Assembly (NCBI RefSeq): GCF_918697865.1
Contig: NZ_CAKKMV010000013.1
Coordinates: forward strand, 62,001 to 126,000
Length of the DNA stretch: 64,000 bases
Reading direction: 5' to 3'
From: Massilia sp. Bi118
GTDB lineage: Bacteria; Pseudomonadota; Gammaproteobacteria; Burkholderiales; Burkholderiaceae_D
A program made the position numbers and the translations under genes. Every line of letters starts with the position of its first letter. The stretch's first letter is position 1. Of the stretch, positions 8,648-17,627 are shown piece after piece. Below the pieces are notes generated by a model. That model was not told the DNA's origin, ran no database searches, and saw only the letters and a program-made list of their open reading frames with translations.

Positions 8648-9260
8648 CCTGTGCTTCTTTCCGGAACTCGTACATGCCGCTCCATACGATCGTCTCCAAC
8701 TCCTGGTCCACCAGTTCGAAGACGATCTGGTGCGAGCGGTTGACGACGCCGGACGACTTCGACATCGCGTCCGCCGAGGTGATGCGGCCACCCAGACGGA
8801 AGTCGGCCCCGGCCTTGGCCTTGGTGCTGCGGATCGTGCCGCCGTCGTATTCGCCGTTGCGCTTGGCATCGCGCTCGCGCGAGACCATGTCTCCGTAGTG
8901 GCGCGCCGGGAAGACAAGGCGGCCCTGGGCGGCGCGGGTCAGTTCGACGCGAAGGCGATCGGTGATCTGGTTCTTGTTGATGCGCGAAGAGCTTTCGTTG
9001 GCGAAGTACTCGGCATCGATGACAATGCGCGGCGGCGTGGCGCGCCCGGCGATGGCCGGATTCGAGAGGATGTCGCGCACCATGCGGTCGGTCATCGACA
9101 CGATGTCCTGCGATTCCATCCCGACGCCGGCAACGTTGGCGGAGACGGTGCCCACGTCCTGGTAGACGGTGCGGCGGCCGGCGCTGTTGTCCAGGTTCGG
9201 CGTGCTGCAAGCAGCCAGACCCAGCAAGGCGCCGAGGGCGGCTATGCTTTTAATACTCAT
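8628..9260 (-). CDS. LpoB-like lipoprotein (penicillin-binding protein activator homologue)
   Basis: 210 residues with lipobox LAAC (Cys near residue 17). The CsgG/LpoB-like fold is seen in the middle part (VSMTDRMVRDILSNP, RIVIDAEYFANESSSRINKNQITDRLRVEL, ADFRLGGRITSAD, IVFELVDQELETIVWSGMYEFRK). E. coli LpoB is an outer-membrane lipoprotein that stimulates PBP1b. ATG 9260 is chosen because AAGGAG stands six bases before it; a start seven codons upstream would overlap the previous gene. The extra exported partners in this operon differ from the compact enterobacterial ycfL-lpoB pair. Confidence 0.87.
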   Translation of the reverse strand: MSIKSIAALGALLGLAACSTPNLDNSAGRRTVYQDVGTVSANVAGVGMESQDIVSMTDRMVRDILSNPAIAGRATPPRIVIDAEYFANESSSRINKNQITDRLRVELTRAAQGRLVFPARHYGDMVSRERDAKRNGEYDGGTIRSTKAKAGADFRLGGRITSADAMSKSSGVVNRSHQIVFELVDQELETIVWSGMYEFRKEAQDDILYR

Positions 9261-9270
9261 GCCCCGCTCC

Positions 9271-9786
9271 TTAGTTGACACCGCTCGAAGCCGTGATGAT
9301 GGCTTGTGCGTAACGGGTCTTCAGCTCAGGGTAGATGTCCTGGGTCAGCTTCAGGGCTTCGGCGAAATCCTTGTGCGACGAGTTCTTCACGTACATGTAC
9401 ACGGCCAGGTCGTCGATGTTATTGAAGGACATGTCCGAGTTGGCGCGAATGAATTCTTCGCCGCCGACCATCTTCAATGCGACTGCGCGGCCGGCACTTT
9501 CACCGACAGCCTGGCCGAGCATGCCGCCGACGAACGGGATGTTCGAGGCGAGCTTCTGGCCGGCTTGTGCGCCGACGAAACCGCCGATGCCGGCGCCGGC
9601 GCTTGCCGAGCGGCCTTTCTCGACCCAGGCGGCGACGGTGCCATCCTCAGTGTACGGGGACATGAACTTGCCGGTCGTGCCCATGATCGGGGTCGGGGCG
9701 CGCAGCGCAGTCGGCGCGGCCATGCGTGGTGCGGAGGCGCAGGCGCTCAGCAGGAGCGCCAGGGTGATAGCAGCGATTTTTTTCAT
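9271..9786 (-). CDS. Small lipoprotein with glycine-zipper-like segment, first gene of the LpoB-type operon
   Basis: 171 residues. Lipoprotein signal MKKIAAITLALLLSAC puts the lipidated Cys at residue 16. The middle region (residues about 62-105) is rich in Gly and Ala with small-residue spacing (AGAGIGGFVGAQAGQK, GGMLGQAVGESAGRAVAL), a pattern of membrane-packing helices. The C-terminal part is charged and soluble. I recognise no named family. It lies 10 bases before the LpoB-like start and heads the operon; the promoter must lie in the AT-rich stretch 9787-10046. Confidence 0.82.
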   Translation of the reverse strand: MKKIAAITLALLLSACASAPRMAAPTALRAPTPIMGTTGKFMSPYTEDGTVAAWVEKGRSASAGAGIGGFVGAQAGQKLASNIPFVGGMLGQAVGESAGRAVALKMVGGEEFIRANSDMSFNNIDDLAVYMYVKNSSHKDFAEALKLTQDIYPELKTRYAQAIITASSGVN

Positions 9787-10046
9787 TTATTTTCTCTAGT
9801 TATGAAATGGACAGAAATGCCAACTTAAAATTGGTCGATTGGTAAAGGCCATACTGGCGGAAATTCAGGATCAAGATTCCAAAAGCGTCTAATTGACCTT
9901 TTGCTACATTTGCGATCGGCGGCGATAATGCAGACCAGCGCCGTTCACAATCGGTTACAAGTGTAACTATTGCTGAGTAAATCCGACCATGATGCAAATG
10001 CATCATTGACTATTAGAAATTTTTATTAATTAATTTTAAATACTTA
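9787..10046. promoter_or_regulatory. AT-rich divergent promoter region between the lipoprotein operon and the hydrolase gene
   Basis: 260 bases far more AT-rich than the surrounding sequence, especially 9960-10046. It holds the perfect 18-base palindrome ATGATGCAAATGCATCAT at 9989-10006, about 40 bases before the hydrolase ATG. It must drive both the lipoprotein operon (leftwards) and the hydrolase gene (rightwards). No strong Shine-Dalgarno stands before the hydrolase ATG, only A/T sequence. Confidence 0.6.
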
Positions 10047-10832
10047 ATGTCATCAAATATTCGTGGTTTATTCCTGCATGGCGGCCCCGGGCTGTCGGCG
10101 ATCGCAGAGCGCCTTGCCTATGGCAGGGACGTGCCGATTTCGTGGTGGGACCAGCCGCGGTCGATCACGGCGGCGCATCGTCCCTTTCACGCACTGGTAG
10201 AGGCTGCAAGAGAGCAGGCGCTCGCTGTGGCGGCTGGTGGTCAGGTGCATCTGGTAGCGCATTCGTTTGGCGCCGTGCTGGCCTATCGACTATCGCTGTG
10301 CATGCCGGAGCGGATCGCGTCGTTGACACTGCTTGCGCCCGCGCCCGATCTGGCGGATGTGTTCATCCGCCTGGCGGGTCTCGTGACGAGGTTCGTGGAA
10401 GATCCCGCGCCGCTGACCTTGGCCAGCGCTCGCCTGAAGGCGGACCGCCGCGACTTTGGCGCCGCGCGCGATATGCTGGATATCATCTTCTCGACGCCGG
10501 CTTTCCTGGATGCCTACTGGAGTCCATGGGCCAAGGTCAAACAGGCGTCGTATGCAGGCTTGATGCAAACCCAGCCGGTATTCGACCCGGGCGCATTCTT
10601 TGCAATCGCGGAAGATGCCTGGAACGAGCTCGGGCCACCGGCCCCTAGTCCTTTCGAAGGCCCGGTCGACGTTGTTTATGGCGACGCGGACGGCTTGGTC
10701 GATGCCGCGGCGACGCTACCGATGTGGCAGGGCGCTTTTAAACATGTAAGCAGCCGGACCGTGCGTTCGGGCCACATGATTCAGCTCGAATGCGATCCCG
10801 AGGATTGGTGGCCGGCGACGCGTCGGGGGTGA
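10047..10832 (+). CDS. Alpha/beta-hydrolase fold protein
   Basis: 261 residues, cytoplasmic, no signal peptide. The oxyanion-hole motif HGGPG lies at residues 11-15 and the nucleophile elbow VAHSFGA puts Ser73 in the catalytic position. The Asp and His expected later are plausible in VYGDADGLVD and SGHMIQLE. HGGPG is typical of prolyl iminopeptidases and related hydrolases, but the cap is short, so the substrate is open. It is convergent with a LuxR-type regulator 10 bases downstream and has an 18-base palindrome before it, which suggests specific control. Confidence 0.85.
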   Translation: MSSNIRGLFLHGGPGLSAIAERLAYGRDVPISWWDQPRSITAAHRPFHALVEAAREQALAVAAGGQVHLVAHSFGAVLAYRLSLCMPERIASLTLLAPAPDLADVFIRLAGLVTRFVEDPAPLTLASARLKADRRDFGAARDMLDIIFSTPAFLDAYWSPWAKVKQASYAGLMQTQPVFDPGAFFAIAEDAWNELGPPAPSPFEGPVDVVYGDADGLVDAAATLPMWQGAFKHVSSRTVRSGHMIQLECDPEDWWPATRRG

Positions 10833-10842
10833 CGCTATGTCG

Positions 10843-11823
10843 TCAGGGCAGCACCATCGTGAGCTGTGAGGACAGCTCGGCGTTGGAGCCTACGCCGATC
10901 CGGTCGTGGATGCGCTGAAGGTGGTTGCGTACCGTCGCCGGCGACAGCCGCAGGACAATGGCGATCTCCTTGTGGTTCATCCCTTTCGCCACGAGCCTCG
11001 CTACCTGCAATTCGCGCGGAGTGAGCGTATCGATGGCATGCGCCGCGCGCGCCTTGAGGTAGATGGTTCTATCCTGGCGCAGCCCGACGCACACGACTAC
11101 CTGGTCCGCCGCATGTTCAAGCCGGCGCCTGATGATCAGGGCATCGACCAGCGCTGCCGGCAGATGCGATGCCTTCCTTGCCGGCCATTGCGCAGACAGC
11201 AGATCGAGAAAATCGGGCTCGGCGTACAGGATGACGCCGTTATCGTCGCACACCGCCAGTGGCCATTTCACGGCGCCCCCCATGCTGCGCAGTTGCGCCA
11301 GCCCGAAACGCAAGTTAATCATCAACGCTTCCATCATGTGTGGAAACAGTGATTGGCAGAGCTGCCGTTCGCGTTCGGTGAAGGAATCGTCCTTGCCCCA
11401 GCGATAATACGAGAGCGACTTGGCCGAGTTCGACGGGGAGACCAGCCCCGTCACGAGCATGTTCTCGTGGCGGAAGCGGCACAAGTAGTCGAGGTAGGCT
11501 GCCTGCCCAGGGCTGTCCCCGCACAGCTGACGAGCATTGACGTTGATCGTCGTGCCCGCATGCGTGGCTGCTGCCAGTCCCACCAGATCCTGGTCGAGCA
11601 CCTCGAGGTAGGCGTCCAGGACGCCGGACATCTCATTGTGCTGATAGGCGCTCTCGAAAGCCAGACGCTGTCCGTCGTACCTCAATGCCATACCCCACCG
11701 GCACGAATCGAAAGGCAACACAGTATTGACCAGCTCGAGCGCAGACGCTTGGAACTCCTCCGTTGGCGTGTCCTGAGCGATGCGGTAGATGCCCAGGATT
11801 ACCTCGTTCAACTCGTGCAACAT
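10843..11823 (-). CDS. LuxR-family transcriptional regulator
   Basis: 326 residues. The C-terminal 60 residues are a GerE/LuxR HTH (LTPRELQVARLVAKGMNHKEIAIVLRLSPATVRNHLQRIHDRIGV). The N-terminal 250 residues are a sensor region of PAS/GAF size with no clear phospho-acceptor Asp and no evident autoinducer-binding signature, so it may be a ligand- or stress-responsive solo regulator. It converges on the hydrolase gene. The upstream intergenic sequence contains GAATGTCATTC at about 11899. Target genes are unknown; the neighbouring hydrolase promoter with its palindrome is one candidate. Confidence 0.85.
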   Translation of the reverse strand: MLHELNEVILGIYRIAQDTPTEEFQASALELVNTVLPFDSCRWGMALRYDGQRLAFESAYQHNEMSGVLDAYLEVLDQDLVGLAAATHAGTTINVNARQLCGDSPGQAAYLDYLCRFRHENMLVTGLVSPSNSAKSLSYYRWGKDDSFTERERQLCQSLFPHMMEALMINLRFGLAQLRSMGGAVKWPLAVCDDNGVILYAEPDFLDLLSAQWPARKASHLPAALVDALIIRRRLEHAADQVVVCVGLRQDRTIYLKARAAHAIDTLTPRELQVARLVAKGMNHKEIAIVLRLSPATVRNHLQRIHDRIGVGSNAELSSQLTMVLP

Positions 11824-11950
11824 AGTGACGTTGGGGCGGCAGAGCGCGCTTCCTTAGGCAATGATGAATTTATGTAAATATACGTTAGGGAATTTGGAAT
11901 GTCATTCTTATTTGGCGCCCGACCTTATCAACTTATGCAGTATGGGAATT

Positions 11951-11986
11951 GCGAAATAGTGATACTGCAATCGTGCCACTATTCGC
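11951..11986. terminator. Imperfect hairpin after the GGDEF/EAL gene
   Basis: GCGAAATAGTG at 11951-11961 pairs with CACTATTCGC at 11977-11986 with one bulged base and a 15-base loop. It lies just beyond the stop of the minus-strand GGDEF/EAL gene and in front of the LuxR-type gene. There is no T run, so intrinsic termination is not certain; it may only protect the transcript end. Confidence 0.35.
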
Positions 11987-12019
11987 TGCCGTTGCAGCTG
12001 GTCCGTGCACCCCGCCAGC

Positions 12020-15000
12020 TTATCGTCCACAAACTGCCCAGGCAGACAACTCCTGCGCCGAGACCGGCTTGCTGTACAGGTAGCCCTGATGGCAGTCGCA
12101 GCCAAAACTCACGAGCATGTCGCGCGCACCCGCAGTCTCCACGCCTTCGGCAATCACGCTCAGGTTCAGGCTCTGCGCCAGGGCGACGACGGTACGGGCG
12201 ATCGCCGCGTCGTTGCTGTCGGTGAGGATGTCGGCGACGAATGAGCGGTCGATCTTCAGGGTGTCGATCGGCAGCTGCTTGAGGTAGGCCAGCGAAGAAA
12301 AGCCGGTACCGAAGTCGTCCAAAGCGAAGGCAATGCCGGCTGCGCACAGCATTTGCATCTTGCCGATCGTGTCGTCGATGTTCTCGATGAGCATGCTCTC
12401 GGTCAGCTCGAGCTTGAGCCGGCGCGCGGGCGCGCCAGTGCGTTCGAGGATGGCGAGCACGTCCTCGACAAACCCCGGGTCGCGCATTTGCCGGGCCGAG
12501 ATGTTGACCGCCACCGGGACACTGCCGAGGCGTGGGTCCCCTTCCCATCGTGCGATCTGCCGGCAGGCCGCCTCGAGGATCCATCGGCCGAGTGGAACGA
12601 TCAGGCCGGACTCCTCGGCGAAGCCGATGAATTTCACCGGCGGCACCATGCCCTGCACAGGATGCTTCCACCTGACCAGCGCTTCGAGTCCGCGGATGCC
12701 GTGGTCCGCGTGCACCTGCGGCTGGTATTCGAGGACGAATTGCTCCTCTTTGATGGCTTGCCTGAACTCGGCCTCGAAGTCGGCGCGCTCGTTCATCTCG
12801 GTCTGCATGGCAGGATCGAACAGGCAGATGCGGTCCTTCCCGGCACCCTTGGCGCGGTACATCGCCATGTCCGCGCGCTTGAGCAGTTCGCTGACGCCGA
12901 GCTCGTCGTCCGCGTACATGGCGATGCCGATGCTGGGCGTCGTGTGGTGCTCGTGCGTCCCGATGCGGTAGGGTTCGCTCAGGCGCATGCGGATCTTCTC
13001 GGCCAGGAAATGCACGGATTTGATTCTGCCGTCGACGGCGGCCCCGAGGCCGGTCTGCAGCACGACGAATTCGTCGCCGCCCAGGCGCGCCACCATGTCG
13101 GCCTGCCGGACGCTCTCGAGCAGGCGCGCGGCGACTTGCTGGAGCAGCTTGTCGCCCACGTGGTGGCCGCGTGTATCGTTGAGGGATTTAAAATTGTCCA
13201 GGTCGATGAACAGCAGGGCGCCCGGCGCACGCTTGCTCTTGCCGATCTCGTCCGCGAGGCGGTCGAGCAGGGCCTGCCGGTTCGGCAGCCCGGTCAGCTG
13301 GTCGTGATAGGCCAGCGACGCGATTTTCCTCTGGTCGGCCTTGGTCTGGGTAACGTCGGTACTGATCGAGAAGATCGACTGCGGCGCGCCGTTGGCATCC
13401 CGCATCAGGGTCCACTCGCTGTGGATCGCCAGCAGCCGGCCGTCCTTCGTCGACTGCTCCAGATCGCCGCTCCATTCCCCATGGGCGTCGAGCATGGCGC
13501 GCGCGGCCGCCAGTTCATCGTCTTTTGGCCGCAGCAGGGAGAGGTTGCCGCCGACCGCCTCCTGCGCCGACCAGCCGTACAGCCGCTCCGCTCCCTTGTT
13601 CCAGAAAACGATGTTGCCGTCGAGCGCATGCACGATGATCGCGTCCTTCGCCTTGTCGAGCAGCGAAGCCTGTTCACGGATCGTCGCCACGTGCTTCATG
13701 CGCTCGAGTTCGGAGGCGACGCGCGCGCTGAAAATGCGCATGCTCGAGCCGATCAGGTCGATGTCCGCTATTTTCCTTCCATACAGGACGAACACGGAGC
13801 CGATGACGGCGCCGGCGCCATCTTCGAGCCGCGCACCGACGCAGGCGCGCATGCCGTCCAGGCCCGGCAAGCCCGCTTTCGGAAAGCGCTCGGCCAGGCC
13901 GTCTTCGACGATATACAGCGGCTCGGAAAAGATCGCCGCGCAAGGCGTGTCGTCGAGGCCATATTGAAAGGGCTCGATGAGTTGGCCCCGTACCGCGGCG
14001 GCGAGGATCCGGCCGCGCTCGCTGGGTCTGGAAAACAGGGAGATGAAGGCCGCGTCCGCATGGACGGCTTGCGCCATGTGCAGCGCGATCTGTTCGAAAA
14101 AGAGGTGCTCGGTGCTGGACGACACCCCGGCCGCCACGCTCGCCACGGCGGACCGCATGCGGCTTCGCTCGGCCTGGACCTGCAAGTGCGAAATCCCGAA
14201 ACTCAGCTCGTCCGCCAGCGACTGCAGGAGCTGGAGCTCGTCGTCCGACGGCGTGATCGGCGCGCGCGCGTACAGGGCCAGGACGCCGGTCGTCCTGCCT
14301 TCGTGGCGCAGCGGCAGGTAGATCGCCGCAGCGGCGCCGAAGCGCGCGGCGATGTTGCGCCATGGCGCGAATGCCGGCGTCTGCTCGATGTTGGCCACGA
14401 CCTGGACGCGACCTGACCGCACCGCCTCGCCGGCGGGACCGCGCCCGATGCCGCCCGGCGCATCGGCGTCCCAGCTCAGGGGCATGCCAAGCAGGACTGC
14501 CTTGTGCGCTTCGTCGGCGGCGGTAGCGACGACACGCAGGCGCTGGTCGGGGCCGTCGTCGGCGAAGGCGACCCAGGCGTTCCCGTATCCGCCGATCTCG
14601 CGCGCAAGCCGGCAGATACCATTCAGGAGCGCGTCGCTGTCCGTCACCCTTACCAGCAACTGGCTGCAGGCACTGCGCAGGTTCAGTGCGCGATTCTGCT
14701 GCGACAGCTGGATCTCGGTCTTCTTCTGCGCAGCGAGATCGATGAAGCTGCCGACGATCGAGACCATCCGGCCGCTTTCGTCGCGAATCGCGGTTCCCTT
14801 GTCGAACACATGGGTATAGCTTCCATCAGGCAGCCTCAGCCGATATTCGGCGTCCCATCGATCCAATTCGCCGTCGAGGATCCGCCTGAAGCCTGGGACG
14901 ACCCAGGCGCTATCCGCGGGGTGGATACGGTCTTCCCAACTGCTGTCCTCGGCCAGCGCCACGTCGGATGCCAGCCCGTAGACGCTTTGCGCCTTGCCGC

Positions 15001-15856
15001 TGCGCCAGACCATCCCGGTCAAGAGATCGACTTCCCAGATCAGGTCGGTCGAGACCTGCGCCCAGCTTTGCAGGCGCCGCATGTGCGCCTGCAGGGCGTC
15101 CTCCGCCGATTGCTGCGCCTGGATGCTGGTGCAGACGATCACCGATCCAAGCTTGCCGCCGGTGTCCGTGTCCAGCATGACCTTGACCTTCACCGAGAAC
15201 CATTCGTAGCTTCCGTCGGCCTTGCGCTTGCGGATCTTGAGCGTGCGCGGGGCCGCGCCTTGCTGGATCTGTGCCGCGGCCTCCGCATGGATGATAGCGA
15301 CGTCTGCGGGATGCACGAAGTCGTAGGCATGCGCGCCCTGCAGCTGTGCCGGCGAATGTCCGAGCACTGTCGCGTATGAAGGAGAGGCGTAGCGATAGCG
15401 CGCCTCGGCATCCAGATGGGCGACCAGGTCGCTGCCATTTTGCGCCAGCAGCTGGTATTGGGCTTCGCTGCGGGCAAGGGACGTGATCGCGTGCTTGTGC
15501 GCATCGATGTCGACCATGCTGCCGACGAAGCCGGTGAACTGGCCCTCCGCGTCGAAGCGCGGGGCAGCGCTTTCGAGTATCCATCGGGTGCCGCCGTCGA
15601 ACTTCATGAGCCGGTATTCGACCCGGTATTCCTGGCGCCTGGTCCTGGCGGTGTCGACCTGGCTGCTGACAATCGGCCAATCTTCCGCGTGAATACGCGC
15701 GGCCCAGGTCTCCAGTACCGTCGACAGGCCCCGTTCAAGGGCAGGGTTCAAGTAGATGCAGCGGCCCGCTTCGTCGTCCATCCAGATGAGCGATTCGCAG
15801 CAGTCGACAAGCTCCTGCAACGCAGGACAAGAATCTGGTAGTTGAACGTCGAACAT
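12020..15856 (-). CDS. Multi-sensor diguanylate cyclase/phosphodiesterase (PAS-GAF-GGDEF-EAL)
   Basis: 1278 residues, soluble. Domain order: three PAS/PAC units (about 12-125, 130-250, 265-385), two GAF-like domains (about 395-550 and 570-720), a fourth PAS (735-850), GGDEF (860-1020) and EAL (1035-1275). The cyclase site is intact (ARLGGDEFVVL) and the inhibitory I-site RQAD stands five residues before it. The EAL site is also intact (GLEALVRW, VNISARQM, LELTESM, LDDFGTGFSSL, LKIDRSF, IAEGVE), so both making and breaking of c-di-GMP are possible. No TM segment is seen, so the inputs are cytoplasmic. The VpsR-type regulator 3.5 kb downstream belongs to a group that includes c-di-GMP-binding members. 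Confidence 0.95.
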   Translation of the reverse strand: MFDVQLPDSCPALQELVDCCESLIWMDDEAGRCIYLNPALERGLSTVLETWAARIHAEDWPIVSSQVDTARTRRQEYRVEYRLMKFDGGTRWILESAAPRFDAEGQFTGFVGSMVDIDAHKHAITSLARSEAQYQLLAQNGSDLVAHLDAEARYRYASPSYATVLGHSPAQLQGAHAYDFVHPADVAIIHAEAAAQIQQGAAPRTLKIRKRKADGSYEWFSVKVKVMLDTDTGGKLGSVIVCTSIQAQQSAEDALQAHMRRLQSWAQVSTDLIWEVDLLTGMVWRSGKAQSVYGLASDVALAEDSSWEDRIHPADSAWVVPGFRRILDGELDRWDAEYRLRLPDGSYTHVFDKGTAIRDESGRMVSIVGSFIDLAAQKKTEIQLSQQNRALNLRSACSQLLVRVTDSDALLNGICRLAREIGGYGNAWVAFADDGPDQRLRVVATAADEAHKAVLLGMPLSWDADAPGGIGRGPAGEAVRSGRVQVVANIEQTPAFAPWRNIAARFGAAAAIYLPLRHEGRTTGVLALYARAPITPSDDELQLLQSLADELSFGISHLQVQAERSRMRSAVASVAAGVSSSTEHLFFEQIALHMAQAVHADAAFISLFSRPSERGRILAAAVRGQLIEPFQYGLDDTPCAAIFSEPLYIVEDGLAERFPKAGLPGLDGMRACVGARLEDGAGAVIGSVFVLYGRKIADIDLIGSSMRIFSARVASELERMKHVATIREQASLLDKAKDAIIVHALDGNIVFWNKGAERLYGWSAQEAVGGNLSLLRPKDDELAAARAMLDAHGEWSGDLEQSTKDGRLLAIHSEWTLMRDANGAPQSIFSISTDVTQTKADQRKIASLAYHDQLTGLPNRQALLDRLADEIGKSKRAPGALLFIDLDNFKSLNDTRGHHVGDKLLQQVAARLLESVRQADMVARLGGDEFVVLQTGLGAAVDGRIKSVHFLAEKIRMRLSEPYRIGTHEHHTTPSIGIAMYADDELGVSELLKRADMAMYRAKGAGKDRICLFDPAMQTEMNERADFEAEFRQAIKEEQFVLEYQPQVHADHGIRGLEALVRWKHPVQGMVPPVKFIGFAEESGLIVPLGRWILEAACRQIARWEGDPRLGSVPVAVNISARQMRDPGFVEDVLAILERTGAPARRLKLELTESMLIENIDDTIGKMQMLCAAGIAFALDDFGTGFSSLAYLKQLPIDTLKIDRSFVADILTDSNDAAIARTVVALAQSLNLSVIAEGVETAGARDMLVSFGCDCHQGYLYSKPVSAQELSAWAVCGR

Positions 15857-16048
15857 GGAAGTGAAGGAGAAAAGAGAGGGACGCGCCGTTATGGCCGAGG
15901 ACGCATGGCCAGGGTGGCAATCGTCAATACTGCACCGGCAATTCTACTGTAGAAAAGCGGGAAATTGCCCGCTGGCAAGGCTTCCGTGGACAAAGCGCAA
16001 CGGCGCGCTTGTCCCTGCCGGGGGCGGTCCAGGAAAATCGAATGCGCT

Positions 16049-16876
16049 TCATGAGTGCGCTTCATCAGGGCGTCCGGGTTTCGGCCCAAGCGGGTCCAGC
16101 AACTGGCCCGCCAGTGTGTCCGCATGCGGCGTATCGGTACCATAGTCGCCTGGCCAGTGGCGGGGCAGGTAGTGCGTACCGAACACACGGTCCAGGAAGG
16201 GCAGGTTGGCCGCGTAGTTGCGGTTGATGTGCTCGTGCCGGCTGTGATGCCAATGGTGGAAGGCTGGCGTCGTCACCAGCCACTCCAGCGGTCCCAGGCG
16301 CCAGCGCAGGTTGGCGTGGATGAAGAAGCCCCAGAACGTGCCGAGCACCAGGAGCAGGGCGGGTGCGCTGCTGCCGGCCGCCGTCGGTCCGGCCAGACCG
16401 AGTACATACAGCGGCGCCAGGCCGAACAGCCGCGTGACGAGCATGTCGACCGGATGCGTGCGGGTGTTGGCCAGGAACTGCATGCGTTCGCTGCTATGGT
16501 GCAGCGAATGGAAGCGCCACAGCCACGGCAGCATGTGGCTGAGCCGGTGGCCCCAGTAGAAACCCGTTTCGGCGACCAGGAAGGCAAGCCCCATCCGCGC
16601 CGCGCCAGGAAGACCGCGCATCGCCGCGAGCCAGGCTTCCGGCATCATGTGGCGCCCCGCAATGGCAAGCAGTGCCGTTGGCGCAGCCAGCAAGATGCCC
16701 GGCGCCAGGCTGCTGAGGAAGTAATAGGCGAGGTCGCGGCGCACTTCACCCGGTCTGGCCCCCTGGCCATGGATGCCGCACCAGTGCTCGAGCGGAACGA
16801 AAATCGCGCTCAGCAGCGCCAGCCAGGCGCACAGGCGCATGGCGAGGACGGCGGCCTCGTGCACGGAAGAGGTCAT
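16049..16876 (-). CDS. Membrane fatty acid hydroxylase / sterol desaturase family protein
   Basis: 275 residues with four to five hydrophobic segments. The diiron His clusters of the superfamily are present: HRLSH, HSLHH and HHWHHSRHEH. Such enzymes hydroxylate or desaturate membrane lipids, carotenoids or alkylglycerols with O2. The gene starts 28 bases after the PEP-CTERM gene on the same strand and may be cotranscribed with it. The C-terminal tail is short and hydrophilic. Substrate cannot be told. Confidence 0.9.
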   Translation of the reverse strand: MTSSVHEAAVLAMRLCAWLALLSAIFVPLEHWCGIHGQGARPGEVRRDLAYYFLSSLAPGILLAAPTALLAIAGRHMMPEAWLAAMRGLPGAARMGLAFLVAETGFYWGHRLSHMLPWLWRFHSLHHSSERMQFLANTRTHPVDMLVTRLFGLAPLYVLGLAGPTAAGSSAPALLLVLGTFWGFFIHANLRWRLGPLEWLVTTPAFHHWHHSRHEHINRNYAANLPFLDRVFGTHYLPRHWPGDYGTDTPHADTLAGQLLDPLGPKPGRPDEAHS

Positions 16877-16904
16877 GGTCGGGGCGGGTGGCGCATGTGG
16901 CCGC

Positions 16905-17627
16905 TCAAGCCTTCGAACGGCTGCGGCGGCGTGCCAGCAGGCCCGCCAGCACGGCGCCGCCGAGCAGGCTCAGGGTCGATGGTTCCGGTACGGCGCTCTC
17001 CATCGCCACGTTATCCAGCAGCATGAACGGCGGCGCGCCCGGCGAGCTGCCGACGGCCAGGAAGGACAGCACCTGGCTGGCGCTGGTCGACGTGAACTGC
17101 ATGGTGGCGCTCTGCCAGCCGGTGAACCCGCCATCCTCGAGGCTCAGCTTGCCCGATTTCAGGCTGGCGTTGCCAAAGCCGACCTGCCAGTAATTGTCGA
17201 GGTTCTTGCCGTTGAAGCCGGCCTGCTGGCCCATCGCATAGTCGAAGCTGAGCAGGTAGCTGGCGCCGGGCGTCAGGCCATTTACCGTCTGCGACAGCAC
17301 GCCCGGATAGTACAAGGCGTCGGACGCAAACACCTGGCCGTGGTCGGCTGTTGCCGTGTAGGCTTTCAGCCCGATCGCCGATGCGCTGGTCGTGATGATG
17401 CTGGTATCGAGCACGAAGTTGTAGCCGCCATCATTGCCGTTGCTGCTGGTCCAGCCGCTCAGGGTGCTGCGGTTGTCGGCCTCGATCGGGCTCGATGACA
17501 GCTGCCGGTTGGTGCCGTTGGTGCTCAGTTCGAACGTGCCGTTGGCGATCAGCGGGACGGCATTGGCGAAGCTGGCGCCGAAAGTCACGGCAACAGAACA
17601 GGACAGCAGGATACGCTTGGTGCGCAT
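16905..17627 (-). CDS. PEP-CTERM sorting-signal exported protein
   Basis: 240 residues. It has an N-terminal signal peptide (RILLSCSVAVTFGASFANA) and a C-terminal PEP-CTERM sorting signal: VPEPSTLSLLGGAVLAGLLARRRSR, that is VPEP, a TM helix and an Arg cluster. The body is a predicted beta-sandwich of the DUF642/carbohydrate-binding look (NGTFELS, SGWTSSNGND, LDNVAMESAVPEP). PEP-CTERM proteins are processed by exosortase and are associated with exopolysaccharide and biofilm; no exosortase gene is in this window. ATG 17627 was chosen for the signal peptide and the CTGGAG before it. Confidence 0.92.
   Translation of the reverse strand: MRTKRILLSCSVAVTFGASFANAVPLIANGTFELSTNGTNRQLSSSPIEADNRSTLSGWTSSNGNDGGYNFVLDTSIITTSASAIGLKAYTATADHGQVFASDALYYPGVLSQTVNGLTPGASYLLSFDYAMGQQAGFNGKNLDNYWQVGFGNASLKSGKLSLEDGGFTGWQSATMQFTSTSASQVLSFLAVGSSPGAPPFMLLDNVAMESAVPEPSTLSLLGGAVLAGLLARRRSRSKA

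Noticed and set aside
11951-11986. Intrinsic terminator
   Set aside because: The stem is real but no T run follows on either strand; listed only as a weak hairpin.
12353-14416. Open frame of 687 codons antisense to the GGDEF/EAL gene
   Set aside because: Composition is typical of an antisense shadow and the sense frame contains intact GAF, PAS and GGDEF motifs.
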